This document shows positions 23,332 to 32,471 of a stretch of DNA of 36,913 bases, in pieces. The stretch lies in the NCBI GenBank assembly GCA_947594425.1, contig CANQED010000019.1:1-36913 (forward strand), read 5' to 3'. The notes beneath the pieces were generated by a model, which ran no database searches, was not told the origin of the DNA, and saw only the letters and a list, made by a program, of their open reading frames with translations. The DNA comes from an uncultured Ruminiclostridium sp. GTDB lineage: Bacteria > Bacillota > Clostridia > Oscillospirales > Ruminococcaceae. Within the stretch, counting starts at the first letter, position 1. Each line of letters starts with the position of its first letter. A program made the translations under genes and the position numbers.

Positions 23332-23817
23332 ATGGCAAAGCAAAAAGGCGGGAAGAAGAACCGCGCCGCCGAGGTCGAGCGGGAGGCTATGGAGCTTGTC
23401 GCGCCGATAGTAGAGCGGTACGGGTACGAGCTTTGGGATATCATATTTGAAAAAGAGGGCTCGATGTGGTATCTTAAGGTGCTTTTTGACAAGCCCGACG
23501 GCGGGATAAGCGACGACGAGTGCGAGGCGGTAACCGCCCCGATTAACGAGGCTATAGACCGTATGCCGAGCATAGACCTTATCGACGTGGCGGAGGTCGG
23601 CTCCCCGGGGCTCGACCGCGCATTACGAAAGCCCGAGCATTTTCGGCAGCTGATGGGACAGCCGATAAGGATAGCCTTACGGTTAGACGGCGGCGATATG
23701 CGATATATAAGCGGCACACTGTGCGGCTATGACGGAGATAATGTCAGCGTGGTATGCGAGGGTAAAGAAGAGAGCTTTCCTCTTTCACGCTGCAAGAGAA
23801 TAAATCTTGACCTTTAA
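23332..23817 (+). CDS. rimP: Ribosome maturation factor RimP
   Basis: 161 aa. RimP assists 30S subunit assembly. YGYELWDIIFEKEGSMWYLKVLFDKPDGGIS is the N-terminal domain, and VGSPGLDRALRKPEHF is the family signature. The ATG at 23332 is chosen over one two codons upstream because GGAGG (23319-23323) is 8 nt before it. The first 12 codons are shared with the truncated copy at 20823. It starts the operon that continues through ribF. Confidence 0.95.
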   Translation: MAKQKGGKKNRAAEVEREAMELVAPIVERYGYELWDIIFEKEGSMWYLKVLFDKPDGGISDDECEAVTAPINEAIDRMPSIDLIDVAEVGSPGLDRALRKPEHFRQLMGQPIRIALRLDGGDMRYISGTLCGYDGDNVSVVCEGKEESFPLSRCKRINLDL

Positions 23818-23852
23818 TTATTAAGATAAACTAAACGGAGGACAAACGGAAA

Positions 23853-24941
23853 ATGAGTAACGCAAACAACACCGAGCTTTTCGAGGCATTGACGCTCCTT
23901 GCCAAAGAGAAAGGGATAGAGCCCGACGTATTGCTCGAGAAGATAAAGACAGCGCTTGTGATAGCTATAAAAAGGGATTATCCGCGCAGTGAGAATATGA
24001 CCTTTGACTTTGATATAGAAAACGGAAAATTCGACGTTGCCATACAAAAAGAGGTAGTCGAGCAGGTGGAGGACAGCGCAAACCAGATCTCTAAAGAAGA
24101 GGCAGCCTCGCACACCCGCAAGAAGCTGAATTACGGGGATATGGTATCGATTAAGCTCGACACCAAGCAGTTCGGCAGAATTGCCGCCCAGACCGCAAAG
24201 CAGGTAATAAAGCAGGGCATTAAAGAGGTCGAGCGCGAGCAGCTTGTTGCACAGTGGGGCGATCTTCAGGCAGAGGCTGTCACCGTTAAGGTCAACAAGA
24301 TAGAGCCGAGAACAGGCAACGCGATAGTAGACATAAACGGAAACGAGGTGCCGCTGTTTAAGAGTGAGCAGATACCCGGCGAGGTAATACGCGAGGGAGA
24401 TATGATAAAGGTGTACGTATCGGGCGTATCCGCGTCCGACCGCAGACCGACGCTTAAAATTTCCCGCATAAATAAAGAGCTGGTAAAGCGCCTGTTCGAG
24501 CAGGAGGTGCCCGAGATATTCGACGGCACCGTCGAGATAAAGGCAATAAGCCGCGAGCCGGGCTTTCGCTCTAAGGTTGCGGTCATCAGCAACAATCCCG
24601 ACGTTGACGCGCTCGGCGCGTGCATAGGACCTAAGCGTCAGAGGATAACCAAGGTATGCGAGCAGCTTAACGGCGAGAAAATGGACGTGGTATTCTACAA
24701 CGAGGACCCCAAGCTGTTTATCGCGCAGGCGCTTAAGCCCAGCGACGTAGTGAGGGTGGATATACCCGACCCCGAGATACGCAGCTGCACCGCTATAGTG
24801 CCGGACAATCAGCTTTCGCTCGCTATCGGCAATAAGGGACAGAATGCAAAGCTTGCCGCTAAGCTTACGGGCTATAAGATAGATATACGCCCCGAGAGCG
24901 GATTTTACGAGGGCTCGGACGAAGACGAAGACGAGGACTGA
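23853..24941 (+). CDS. nusA: Transcription termination/antitermination factor NusA
   Basis: 362 aa, the Gram-positive length without the E. coli C-terminal repeats. An N-terminal RNA polymerase-binding domain (about 1-130), S1 domain (about 135-200), KH1 (about 205-280) and KH2 (about 285-350) are followed by an acidic tail of Asp and Glu. KH2 has a proper GxxG loop, G326NKG329. In KH1 the loop is G259PKR262, lacking the second glycine. GGAGG lies 11 nt upstream of the ATG. It is 35 bp after rimP and 9 bp before rnpM. Confidence 0.96.
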   Translation: MSNANNTELFEALTLLAKEKGIEPDVLLEKIKTALVIAIKRDYPRSENMTFDFDIENGKFDVAIQKEVVEQVEDSANQISKEEAASHTRKKLNYGDMVSIKLDTKQFGRIAAQTAKQVIKQGIKEVEREQLVAQWGDLQAEAVTVKVNKIEPRTGNAIVDINGNEVPLFKSEQIPGEVIREGDMIKVYVSGVSASDRRPTLKISRINKELVKRLFEQEVPEIFDGTVEIKAISREPGFRSKVAVISNNPDVDALGACIGPKRQRITKVCEQLNGEKMDVVFYNEDPKLFIAQALKPSDVVRVDIPDPEIRSCTAIVPDNQLSLAIGNKGQNAKLAAKLTGYKIDIRPESGFYEGSDEDEDED

Positions 24942-24950
24942 TAAAGCATA

Positions 24951-25223
24951 ATGGCAGTCAGAAAGATACCTCAGAGAAAATGCGCGGGCTGCGAGCAGAT
25001 GAAAGATAAAAAGCAGCTTATCCGCATAGTGCGCGCGCCCGACGGGGAGATATCGCTCGACCCCACAGGCAAAAAGTCGGGGCGAGGGGTGTATATATGC
25101 CCGCGGCGCGAATGCCTTGATACCGCCCATAAAAAGCGCGGGCTCGAGCGCGGACTTAAATGCGCCGTACCCGACGAGGTGTACGAGAGGCTCTTAGAAC
25201 AGTTAGAGGACGAGAGCGAATGA
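24951..25223 (+). CDS. rnpM: YlxR-family RNase P modulator RnpM (DUF448)
   Basis: 90 aa. RKCAGCEQMKDKKQLIRIVR followed by GRGVYICPRRECL is the YlxR signature. In B. subtilis this protein binds RNase P RNA and modulates its activity, which is established for that organism only. It sits in its conserved place between nusA and ylxQ and overlaps the ylxQ start by 4 bp (ATGA). Confidence 0.93.
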   Translation: MAVRKIPQRKCAGCEQMKDKKQLIRIVRAPDGEISLDPTGKKSGRGVYICPRRECLDTAHKKRGLERGLKCAVPDEVYERLLEQLEDESE

Positions 25224-25525
25224 ATAAGTTTTTAAGCACGCTGGGGCTATGTCGCAGGGCGGGAAAAATCGCGCTGGGCTATGACGCGGTGTGCGACGAG
25301 ATAAAGCGCGGCAATGTCAGCGGGGTGTTTACCGCGTCGGACATTTCGGATAAGACCCGCAAGGAGATAGACTATATCTGCGATAAATATTCGGTACCGC
25401 ATATCAGAGCAGATGTGACAATGGACGAAATAAAGCAGGTATTGTCGGTGAGAACGGGTATCACAGCTATCTTAGATAAGGGCTTTTTTGACAGCCTGTC
25501 TAAGTCTATATACAGAGCAAACTGA
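25220..25525 (+). CDS. ylxQ: L7Ae-family ribosomal/K-turn-binding protein YlxQ
   Basis: 101 aa. LSTLGLCRRAGKIALGYDAV followed by VFTASDISDKTRKEI is the L7Ae/L30e fold pattern of YlxQ, which binds kink-turn RNA. I place the start at the ATG overlapping the rnpM stop (25220); a longer frame from 25160 lies within rnpM and lacks a ribosome site. Conserved member of the nusA-infB cluster. Confidence 0.9.
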   Translation: MNKFLSTLGLCRRAGKIALGYDAVCDEIKRGNVSGVFTASDISDKTRKEIDYICDKYSVPHIRADVTMDEIKQVLSVRTGITAILDKGFFDSLSKSIYRAN

Positions 25526-25543
25526 CCAAAAGGGGAACTGTTA

Positions 25544-28153
25544 ATGGAACAAAAATACCGTGTAAATGAGTTAGCAAAGGATCTTAATGTTTCGGCGGGG
25601 GATATTTCCGCCTTATTGCAGGATTATTTGGGCGTACAGAAAAAGACGCAGGCGGCGTTGAGCGAGGAGGAGCTTTCGGTCATCCTCGAAAAGTATTCGC
25701 AGGATAATCAGGTGAGCAGCTTTGACGAGTATTTTGCCTCGGGAGCCGTAAAAGAAGAGCCTAAGAAAAAGCCCGAGAAAAAGGCAGAAAATAAGCCCGA
25801 GGAGAAGCCCGAGGAGAAGCCCGCCGAGGAAAAGAAACCCGATGTCGCCGAGGAGAAAAAGCCCGCTAAGAAGCCCGACGAGAAGAAGCCCGAGGGCAAG
25901 CCTGCGGCAGATAACAGACCCCGTAAGGACGACAGACGTCCCGCAGACAAGCCGCACAGAGAGGGCAGACGCGAGGGCGAGCGCTTTACGCACGATAACC
26001 GCGATACACGAGATAACCGTGACAATCGCGACAACCGCGACAGACGCGAAAGGCCCGCCGAGCACCCTCGCCGCGAGGTTAAGCCCGCTCAGCCTGCCAT
26101 CGACCTATCGCATATCAAGACCAACGAGCCCCCTAAGGGCAAGGTAAAGGGCGAGGCCGTGCAAAGGGGAGAGCAGGTGACAAAGCATGTCGACACGAGG
26201 GGCAGCTATGTCAACCTTGACAAGTATAACGAGAAGTACGAGTCCATAGCGCAGGAGGACAGGCGCGGAGGAAACGGCGACAATTATACCAAAAAGCAGA
26301 AGATAAATCAAAAATCCCAGAAGAACCGCCAGCAGTTCAGCAAAAAGCGCGAGACAGAGGCTCAAAAGCTAAAGCGGCTCGAGCTTGAGCGCGCAAGGAA
26401 AAAGCAGCTCGAGATAGAGATACCCGACGAGATAGTAGTGAGCGAGCTCGCATCAAGGCTAAAGCTGACCGCAGCCGAGGTAATAAAAAAGCTGTTCACG
26501 CTCGGCGTTATGGCTAATATAAATCAGACGGTAGACTTTGACACCGCGTGCATTGTTGCCGAAGAATTCGGCGCAAAGGTCACTAAGGAGGTCGTAGTCA
26601 CCATCGAGGAGCGCCTTTTTGAAGAGACTGAGGACACCGAGGAGAGTCTAAAGCCGCGCTCACCCGTCGTTGTCGTTATGGGACACGTCGACCACGGCAA
26701 GACCTCCTTGCTCGACAAAATACGCAATTCTAACGTGACTGCGGGCGAGGCGGGAGGAATAACCCAGCATATCGGCGCGTACCGCGTAAAGGCGGGCGGG
26801 CGTGATATCACGTTCCTCGATACGCCGGGACACGAGGCGTTTACCGCTATGCGCGCAAGGGGCGCGCTCGCTACAGATATAGCGATACTCGTAGTAGCGG
26901 CGGACGACGGCATTATGCCGCAGACAGTCGAGGCGATAAACCATGCTAAGGCCGCCGACCTTTCTATTATAGTTGCGATAAATAAGATAGATAAGCCCGG
27001 GGCAAATCCCGAAAAGGTAAAGCAGGAGCTTACCGAGCACGGGCTTGTTATAGAAGAATGGGGCGGCGACGTTATATGTGTGCCTGTTTCCGCTAAGACG
27101 GGAGAGGGCATAGACGAGCTGCTCGAGATGGTAAATCTTACCGCGGACGTGCTTGAGCTTAAGGCTAATCCCGACCGCATGGCTAAGGGTACCGTAATAG
27201 AGGCGCGCATAGATAAGGGCAGAGGACCTATAGCCACCGTGCTCGTACAAAGCGGCACGCTGCACACGGGCGACGTCATCATCGCGGGAATGTCGGTAGG
27301 ACACGTGCGCGTTATGCGCGACGACAAGGGCAGGACGGTCAAAGAAGCAGGACCCTCCGTGCCTGTTGAGATAATGGGACTTGCCGAGGTGCCGGGCGCG
27401 GGCGACGATTTTGCGGCGGTAGAGGACGAGCGCCTTGCGAGAGAGCTTGTTGAGAAAAGAAAGTTTGACGCAAAGCAAGAGCAGTTCAGCCGCTATAAAA
27501 AGGTCAGCCTTGACAATCTGTTCAGCCGCATAGAAGAGGGCTCTATGAAAAAGCTGCCCATCATAGTAAAGGCGGACGTTCAGGGCTCGGTCGAGGCGGT
27601 TACTCAGTCGCTCGAAAAGCTGAGCAACGACGAGGTAAAGGTAGAAGTTATCCACGGCGCGGTCGGCGCAGTAAGCGAGAGCGACGTTATGCTCGCTAAG
27701 GCGTCGGGCGCGGTAATAGTAGGGTTTAATGTAAGACCCGCTCCCGCAGCAGCCGAAAACGCAAAGCGCGACGACGTAGATATAAGGCTGTATCGCGTAA
27801 TATATGACGCGATAGAGGAGATACAGACCGCCATGAAAGGAATGCTTGCGCCTAAGTTCCGCGAGGTCGACACAGGCCGAGTAGAGGTGCGCCGCGTGAT
27901 AAAGATATCGGGCGTAGGCGTTGTCGCGGGCTCATATGTCTTAAGCGGAAAGGTACAGCGCAACGGCGAGGTAAGAGTAGTGCGCGACGGCATAATCCTC
28001 GCAGTGGATAAGATAGCGGGCTTGCGCAGGTTCAAGGACGACGTAAAAGAGGTGTCCGAGGGCTATGAGTGCGGTATAAGCCTTGAAAAATTCACCGATA
28101 TTAAAGAGGGAGACGTTTTCGAGGCGTTTATCGTTGAGGAATACAGGGACTGA
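25544..28153 (+). CDS. infB: Translation initiation factor IF-2
   Basis: 869 aa. The GTPase that brings fMet-tRNA to the 30S subunit and promotes subunit joining. An IF2N domain (1-50) is followed by a long low-complexity linker (about 65-290) of Lys/Glu/Pro repeats and an NRD-repeat basic stretch near residues 155-170. A second IF2N-like domain is near 295-340. The G domain has G1 GHVDHGKT (380-387), then [22 protein letters not shown] and SAKTGEG. Domains II-IV follow to the end. Start at 25544 with AAAAGGGG upstream. Confidence 0.97.
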   Translation: MEQKYRVNELAKDLNVSAGDISALLQDYLGVQKKTQAALSEEELSVILEKYSQDNQVSSFDEYFASGAVKEEPKKKPEKKAENKPEEKPEEKPAEEKKPDVAEEKKPAKKPDEKKPEGKPAADNRPRKDDRRPADKPHREGRREGERFTHDNRDTRDNRDNRDNRDRRERPAEHPRREVKPAQPAIDLSHIKTNEPPKGKVKGEAVQRGEQVTKHVDTRGSYVNLDKYNEKYESIAQEDRRGGNGDNYTKKQKINQKSQKNRQQFSKKRETEAQKLKRLELERARKKQLEIEIPDEIVVSELASRLKLTAAEVIKKLFTLGVMANINQTVDFDTACIVAEEFGAKVTKEVVVTIEERLFEETEDTEESLKPRSPVVVVMGHVDHGKTSLLDKIRNSNVTAGEAGGITQHIGAYRVKAGGRDITFLDTPGHEAFTAMRARGALATDIAILVVAADDGIMPQTVEAINHAKAADLSIIVAINKIDKPGANPEKVKQELTEHGLVIEEWGGDVICVPVSAKTGEGIDELLEMVNLTADVLELKANPDRMAKGTVIEARIDKGRGPIATVLVQSGTLHTGDVIIAGMSVGHVRVMRDDKGRTVKEAGPSVPVEIMGLAEVPGAGDDFAAVEDERLARELVEKRKFDAKQEQFSRYKKVSLDNLFSRIEEGSMKKLPIIVKADVQGSVEAVTQSLEKLSNDEVKVEVIHGAVGAVSESDVMLAKASGAVIVGFNVRPAPAAAENAKRDDVDIRLYRVIYDAIEEIQTAMKGMLAPKFREVDTGRVEVRRVIKISGVGVVAGSYVLSGKVQRNGEVRVVRDGIILAVDKIAGLRRFKDDVKEVSEGYECGISLEKFTDIKEGDVFEAFIVEEYRD

Positions 28154-28173
28154 CAGCGGACAAAGGATAGATT

Positions 28174-28560
28174 ATGGCAAACCACAATATTGACAGGCTT
28201 AACGAGGATATCAAGCGCGAGATCTCGTCAGCCGTGCGCGATATAAAAGACCCGAGGGTCGCCGGAAGGTTAGTAAGCATTACGGGCTGTCACCTAACGA
28301 GCGATCTGTCCTATTGCAAGCTTTATGTTTCCTGCATGGGAGGCTCGGGCGCGGCTAAAGACGCGGCCGAGGCACTGACCGACGCGTCGGGCTTTTTCAA
28401 GCGCAGGATAAATCAACGGATAAAAATGAGAAAGCTGCCGGAGCTTATCTTTATTCCGGACAATTCGTTGGACTACTATTCTCATATCGAGAAGATAATA
28501 GAGGGTCTTCCGTCCGCCGACGGTGCGGAGGACGCGGATAATAATGCGACGGAGAAATAA
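28174..28560 (+). CDS. rbfA: 30S ribosome-binding factor RbfA
   Basis: 128 aa KH-fold protein needed for 16S rRNA 5'-end maturation. RLNEDIKREISSAVRDIKDPRV and the C-terminal RIKMRKLPELIFIPDNSLDY are diagnostic. Between infB and nrnA in the canonical order; AAAGGAT precedes the ATG. An acidic tail of about 15 residues is present. Confidence 0.95.
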   Translation: MANHNIDRLNEDIKREISSAVRDIKDPRVAGRLVSITGCHLTSDLSYCKLYVSCMGGSGAAKDAAEALTDASGFFKRRINQRIKMRKLPELIFIPDNSLDYYSHIEKIIEGLPSADGAEDADNNATEK

Positions 28561-28562
28561 TT

Positions 28563-29528
28563 ATGTTGGTAAATGTTGAACGGGCGGCACGCATACTCGG
28601 CGAGTATGACGACTATCTGATACTTTCTCACGCCAATCCCGACGGAGATACGCTCGGCTGCGCATACGCGCTGTGCCGTATACTCCAAAAGGCGGGAAAG
28701 CGCGCTAAATGCTTATGCGCGGACGAGATACCGTACAAGATGAAATTTCTGACCGATCAAGTGCAAAATCAGGAATTTGAACATAAGACGGTGGTAAGCG
28801 TGGACGTTGCCGACCGTAAATTGCTCGGCGGGCTCAATCAGGTGTACGGCGACGACGTGTTTCTTGCCATAGACCATCACGGCAGCCGCACCGAGTTTGC
28901 CGAATTTACATTAGTCGACCCCGACGCGGCGGCCGCCTGCGAGCTGATATACAAGATAGCCGAGACTATGGATATACCGCTCGACAGTCAGACGGCGGTC
29001 TGCCTGTATACGGGGATAGCTACCGACACGGGGTGCTTTCGCTTTTCTAATACCACCTCGGCGACGCATTATATCGCACATAAGCTGATAGATATCGGGA
29101 TACCGTTTGAGAAGATAAATTATCGGCTGTTTGATATGAAATCCAAGGGGCGTATGCGCCTTGAACATGAAATATTTGAGAATATGGAGTTTTACTGCGA
29201 GGACAGAGTGGCTGTATCGATACTTACCCTCGCGCTGATAAATAAATATAAGGGCGAGGTAGACGTAGAGGACTTTAACGGTCTTGCGGGGATGCCGCGC
29301 CAGATAGAGGGCGTAGAGGTAGGCGTTACGATAAAGCAAAAGGACGATAACGTATTCAAGATATCTATACGCACCTCGGACGAGATAGACGCCGCCAAGA
29401 TATGCGAGAAGTTTGACGGCGGCGGACACGCGAGAGCGGCGGGCTGTACTCTCGAGGGGACGCTCGAGGAGGTAAAGGCACGGCTGCTGCCCGCGGTGAT
29501 AGAGGCGGCGGAGAATGGCGGAGAGTGA
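28563..29528 (+). CDS. nrnA: DHH-family oligoribonuclease/pAp phosphatase NrnA
   Basis: 321 aa. NrnA degrades very short RNAs and dephosphorylates 3'-phosphoadenosine 5'-phosphate. The DHH domain metal ligands are in HANPDGDTLG (Asp27, Asp29) and D104HH106; the C-terminal DHHA1 domain ends with GGGHARAAG. It begins 2 bp after rbfA and overlaps truB by 14 bp, so translation is probably coupled. Confidence 0.94.
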   Translation: MLVNVERAARILGEYDDYLILSHANPDGDTLGCAYALCRILQKAGKRAKCLCADEIPYKMKFLTDQVQNQEFEHKTVVSVDVADRKLLGGLNQVYGDDVFLAIDHHGSRTEFAEFTLVDPDAAAACELIYKIAETMDIPLDSQTAVCLYTGIATDTGCFRFSNTTSATHYIAHKLIDIGIPFEKINYRLFDMKSKGRMRLEHEIFENMEFYCEDRVAVSILTLALINKYKGEVDVEDFNGLAGMPRQIEGVEVGVTIKQKDDNVFKISIRTSDEIDAAKICEKFDGGGHARAAGCTLEGTLEEVKARLLPAVIEAAENGGE

Positions 29529-30429
29529 GCTTTGCGGGATAATATGCGTTAACAAGCCGCAGGAGTTCACCTCGTTCGATGTTGTCGCAATAGCGAAGAA
29601 AGCGGCGGGTACCCGCAAAATAGGACACGGCGGCACGCTTGATCCTATGGCGACCGGGGTGCTGCCGCTGTTTGTCGGAAGGGCGGCAAAGCTATCCGAC
29701 CTTGTACCCGACACCGTTAAGCAGTACAAAGCGTCGTTTATGCTCGGGGCGTGTTCTGACACCGAGGACGTGTGGGGAGAGGTCACAAAGCTGCCCTACC
29801 GCAAAATAAGCCGCGCTGAGCTTGAATGCACTATCGCGGGCTTTATCGGCGAGATAGAGCAGATACCGCCGATGTATTCCGCCGTTAAGGTAAACGGCAG
29901 GCGGCTGTACAGCATAGCTCGCACGGGTGCGGAGATAGAGCGCCCCGCGCGTAAGATAACCGTGTACGGCATTACACTGCTTGACTATGACGAGGATACG
30001 CTTAACGGGCAATTGCTGATAGACTGCTCTAAGGGGACGTATATCCGCACGCTTATCGCCGATATAGGAAAGCGGCTAAACAGCGGCGGGATAATGACCG
30101 CCCTTGTACGCACGCGCTCGGCGGGCTTTACGCTTAATGACTGCATAGATATAGATACATTGCGTGCGCTGACCCCGAGTGAAGTCGGCGGGCGGCTGAT
30201 ACCGAGCGAGAGCCTGTTTATTAACAGCCCCGAGTACGTGCTCGACGACGCAAAGCGCAGGCTTTTTTTAAACGGCACGGTGCCTAATAAGCTTGTCGAG
30301 GACGCGGGCGGGCTTGATAAAGGAATGATAAGGATAAAAGACGCGTGCGGAAAATTTCTCGGGCTTGCCTATAACGACGGGCAGGGCAATGTTCAGACAG
30401 CGTATCTTGAATTTACCGACAGGCATTGA
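29515..30429 (+). CDS. truB: tRNA pseudouridine-55 synthase TruB
   Basis: 304 aa. Forms pseudouridine 55 in the T-loop of tRNAs. The catalytic aspartate is Asp43 in GHGGTLDPMATGVLP; the motif YKASFMLG and the KGTYIRTLIADIG segment are conserved. The ATG at 29515 lies inside the end of nrnA, with a GGAGG-like sequence upstream. ribF follows after 32 bp. Confidence 0.96.
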   Translation: MAESELCGIICVNKPQEFTSFDVVAIAKKAAGTRKIGHGGTLDPMATGVLPLFVGRAAKLSDLVPDTVKQYKASFMLGACSDTEDVWGEVTKLPYRKISRAELECTIAGFIGEIEQIPPMYSAVKVNGRRLYSIARTGAEIERPARKITVYGITLLDYDEDTLNGQLLIDCSKGTYIRTLIADIGKRLNSGGIMTALVRTRSAGFTLNDCIDIDTLRALTPSEVGGRLIPSESLFINSPEYVLDDAKRRLFLNGTVPNKLVEDAGGLDKGMIRIKDACGKFLGLAYNDGQGNVQTAYLEFTDRH

Positions 30430-30461
30430 GATAATAATAAGCGAAAAGAGTTGAAAAGGCT

Positions 30462-31346
30462 ATGACAGATATAACATATCATCTGATACGGCTGCCCGAA
30501 ACGGCGGTGGCCGTAGGCTTTTTCGACGGATTGCATTTAGGTCATACCGAGGTAATAAAGGCGGCAATGCGGCAGGATATGGCGTCGGCTATGTTCACCT
30601 TTCACTCCGACACCGCTCTGCCTAAGCGCGAAAAGATAGAAAATCTGCTGTCAAATGAGATGAAGCTCGAGCGGCTGGGGCAGACGGGGCTGGATTATCT
30701 GTACTCGCCCGATTTTGATACGGTGAGGGACTATACCGCCGAGGACTTTATCTCGCGGGTGCTCGTTAAGATAATGAACGCTAAGGTCGTGGTGTGCGGC
30801 TTTGACTTTAGGCTCGGGGCGGGCGGAGGCTGCGACGCCGAGCAGTTTAAGCGGCTTAGCGCTAAATACGGGATAAGCACGGTGATAATACCGCCGTTTT
30901 CGCTAGAGGGGCAGATAGTGCATTCTACCGCGATAAAAAATCTTATCAAGGCGGGTGATATAGCAAAGGCCGATCGCCTGCTCGGGTATGATTTTTCCTA
31001 TGAGGGAGAGGTCATATACGGCAAAAGGCTCGGGCGCAAGCTCGGCTACCCCACCGCAAATCAGCTCTTTCCCGAGAAGATAGTTATGCCTAAATTCGGC
31101 GTGTATAAAAGCTCGGTCGAGATAGATGGGCGGCGGTATAATTCTGTCACAAATATAGGCTTTCGCCCGACGGTGGACAATGACGGCGTGCCGCTAAGCG
31201 AGACGCACATATGCGGCTATTCGGGCGAGCTGTACGGCAGGACGCTAAGGGTGAGCCTTATCGATTTTATTCGACCCGAAAGAAAATTCGACAGCCTTGA
31301 GGGGCTGAAAGCGCAGCTTGCCAAAGATAAAGAGATGGCAAATTAA
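30462..31346 (+). CDS. ribF: Bifunctional riboflavin kinase/FAD synthetase
   Basis: 294 aa. Phosphorylates riboflavin to FMN and adenylates FMN to FAD. The N-terminal nucleotidyltransferase has GFFDGLHLGH (19-28), where most enzymes have GNFDGVHLGH. The C-terminal flavokinase domain has GRKLGYPTAN (near 195) and FRPTVD. Last gene of the rimP operon; rpsO, often next, is absent here. Confidence 0.94.
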   Translation: MTDITYHLIRLPETAVAVGFFDGLHLGHTEVIKAAMRQDMASAMFTFHSDTALPKREKIENLLSNEMKLERLGQTGLDYLYSPDFDTVRDYTAEDFISRVLVKIMNAKVVVCGFDFRLGAGGGCDAEQFKRLSAKYGISTVIIPPFSLEGQIVHSTAIKNLIKAGDIAKADRLLGYDFSYEGEVIYGKRLGRKLGYPTANQLFPEKIVMPKFGVYKSSVEIDGRRYNSVTNIGFRPTVDNDGVPLSETHICGYSGELYGRTLRVSLIDFIRPERKFDSLEGLKAQLAKDKEMAN

Positions 31347-31466
31347 TTTCACTGTGTTATCACCTATATTTCACGGTGAGGGGTTATTATGATAAATAGC
31401 CGTGTATGCGGCATATAATAAACACACACTGTCCTTTTGGGCGGCGAACATAAAAAGGAGAGCCAT
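31347..31466 (+). promoter_or_regulatory. Intergenic region with candidate promoter of the Gld-like ABC operon
   Basis: A clear TATAAT is at 31414-31419, but no convincing -35 lies 16-18 bp upstream (ATGATA at 31389-31394 is 19 bp away). A short inverted repeat TCACC/GGTGA (31360-31379) and a GCCG/CGGC pair next to the -10 may be regulator sites. AAAAAGGAG precedes the downstream ATG. Confidence 0.45.
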
Positions 31467-32459
31467 ATGATCGAAGTACAAGACCTAACAAAGCGATACG
31501 GCGCTAAGCTCGCCGTGGACAAGGTTTCATTTGCCGTGGGCGAAAGCGAGATACTCGGCTTTTTGGGACCTAACGGCGCGGGCAAGACCACTACTATGAA
31601 TATACTCACCGGCTACCTTTCCTCCACCGACGGAAAGGCTATGATAAACGGCATAGACATTCTCGAAGAGCCGATAAAGGCCAAAAAGCTGATAGGCTAT
31701 CTTCCCGAGCAGCCCCCGCTTTATATGGATATGACGGTAGACGAATATCTCAAATTCGTTTACGGACTTAAAAAGTGCAAGCTCCCGATGAGGTCGCACT
31801 TAAACGAGATATGCGAGCTTGTAAAGATAACCGACGTGAGAAAGCGCGTGATAAAGAACCTGTCCAAGGGATATAAGCAGCGCGTCGGCGTGGCGCAGGC
31901 TCTTGTGGGCAATCCGCCGGTGCTGATACTCGACGAGCCGACGGTCGGACTTGACCCTAAGCAGATAATCGAGATACGCACTCTTATAAAAAAGCTCGGA
32001 AAGAACCACACGGTGATACTTTCGAGCCATATCCTCTCCGAGGTTCAGGCGGTGTGCGACAGGATAGTGATAATAAACCGCGGCAAGATAGTTGCCGACG
32101 ACAGCTCGGACAGGCTGGTGCACAATCTTTCTAACGATCACAAGCTTATAGTCCGCGCAGAGGGCAACGCTTCTGAAATCAAAAAGCTGCTTTCGACGAT
32201 ACCCGATATGCAGGAGGTAAGGATAAACAAGGAGAATATCGAGCCGGGCGTGGCGGAGATATACCTTACCGCAAAGGACGGGTGCGATATACGCAGGGAC
32301 GTGTCCAAAAAGCTGTCGTCGAGAAATTATCCGCTGCTTATGATGAAGTCTAACGAGCTTACTCTTGAGGAGATATTCCTTAAGATAACCACGGGTGATA
32401 TATACGGACACGCCGATAAGATAGAGGCGAGCATGGAAAACAAGCTCGCGGGCAAATAA
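31467..32459 (+). CDS. ABC transporter ATP-binding protein, GldA-like
   Basis: 330 aa. Walker A GPNGAGKTT (34-42), signature LSKGYKQRVG (near 131) and Walker B LILDEP with Glu157 make it an ABC ATPase of the drug/polysaccharide exporter type. The 90-residue C-terminal extension is as in GldA/CcmA-like subunits. I start it at 31467, where AAAAAGGAG is 8 nt upstream; ten extra in-frame codons before it lack support. It energises the permease encoded next. Confidence 0.88.
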   Translation: MIEVQDLTKRYGAKLAVDKVSFAVGESEILGFLGPNGAGKTTTMNILTGYLSSTDGKAMINGIDILEEPIKAKKLIGYLPEQPPLYMDMTVDEYLKFVYGLKKCKLPMRSHLNEICELVKITDVRKRVIKNLSKGYKQRVGVAQALVGNPPVLILDEPTVGLDPKQIIEIRTLIKKLGKNHTVILSSHILSEVQAVCDRIVIINRGKIVADDSSDRLVHNLSNDHKLIVRAEGNASEIKKLLSTIPDMQEVRINKENIEPGVAEIYLTAKDGCDIRRDVSKKLSSRNYPLLMMKSNELTLEEIFLKITTGDIYGHADKIEASMENKLAGK

Positions 32460-32471
32460 GGAGGGTATGAT

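Larger units (their letters stand above)
22650..23368. repeat. Right copy of the ~718-bp direct repeat
   Basis: Matches 20142-20859 at about 94% by eye. This copy continues into the complete rimP gene, whereas the left copy belongs to the complete methyltransferase gene. Confidence 0.95.

Noticed and set aside
20142-23368. Transposon insertion as the origin of the repeated region
   Set aside because: No transposase, no terminal inverted repeats at the outer edges and a repeat of about 718 bp is far longer than any target-site duplication.
25613-26065. Long minus-strand open frames opposite infB and other genes
   Set aside because: They are mirror frames of the biased codon usage on the coding strand and have no ribosome sites or family resemblance.
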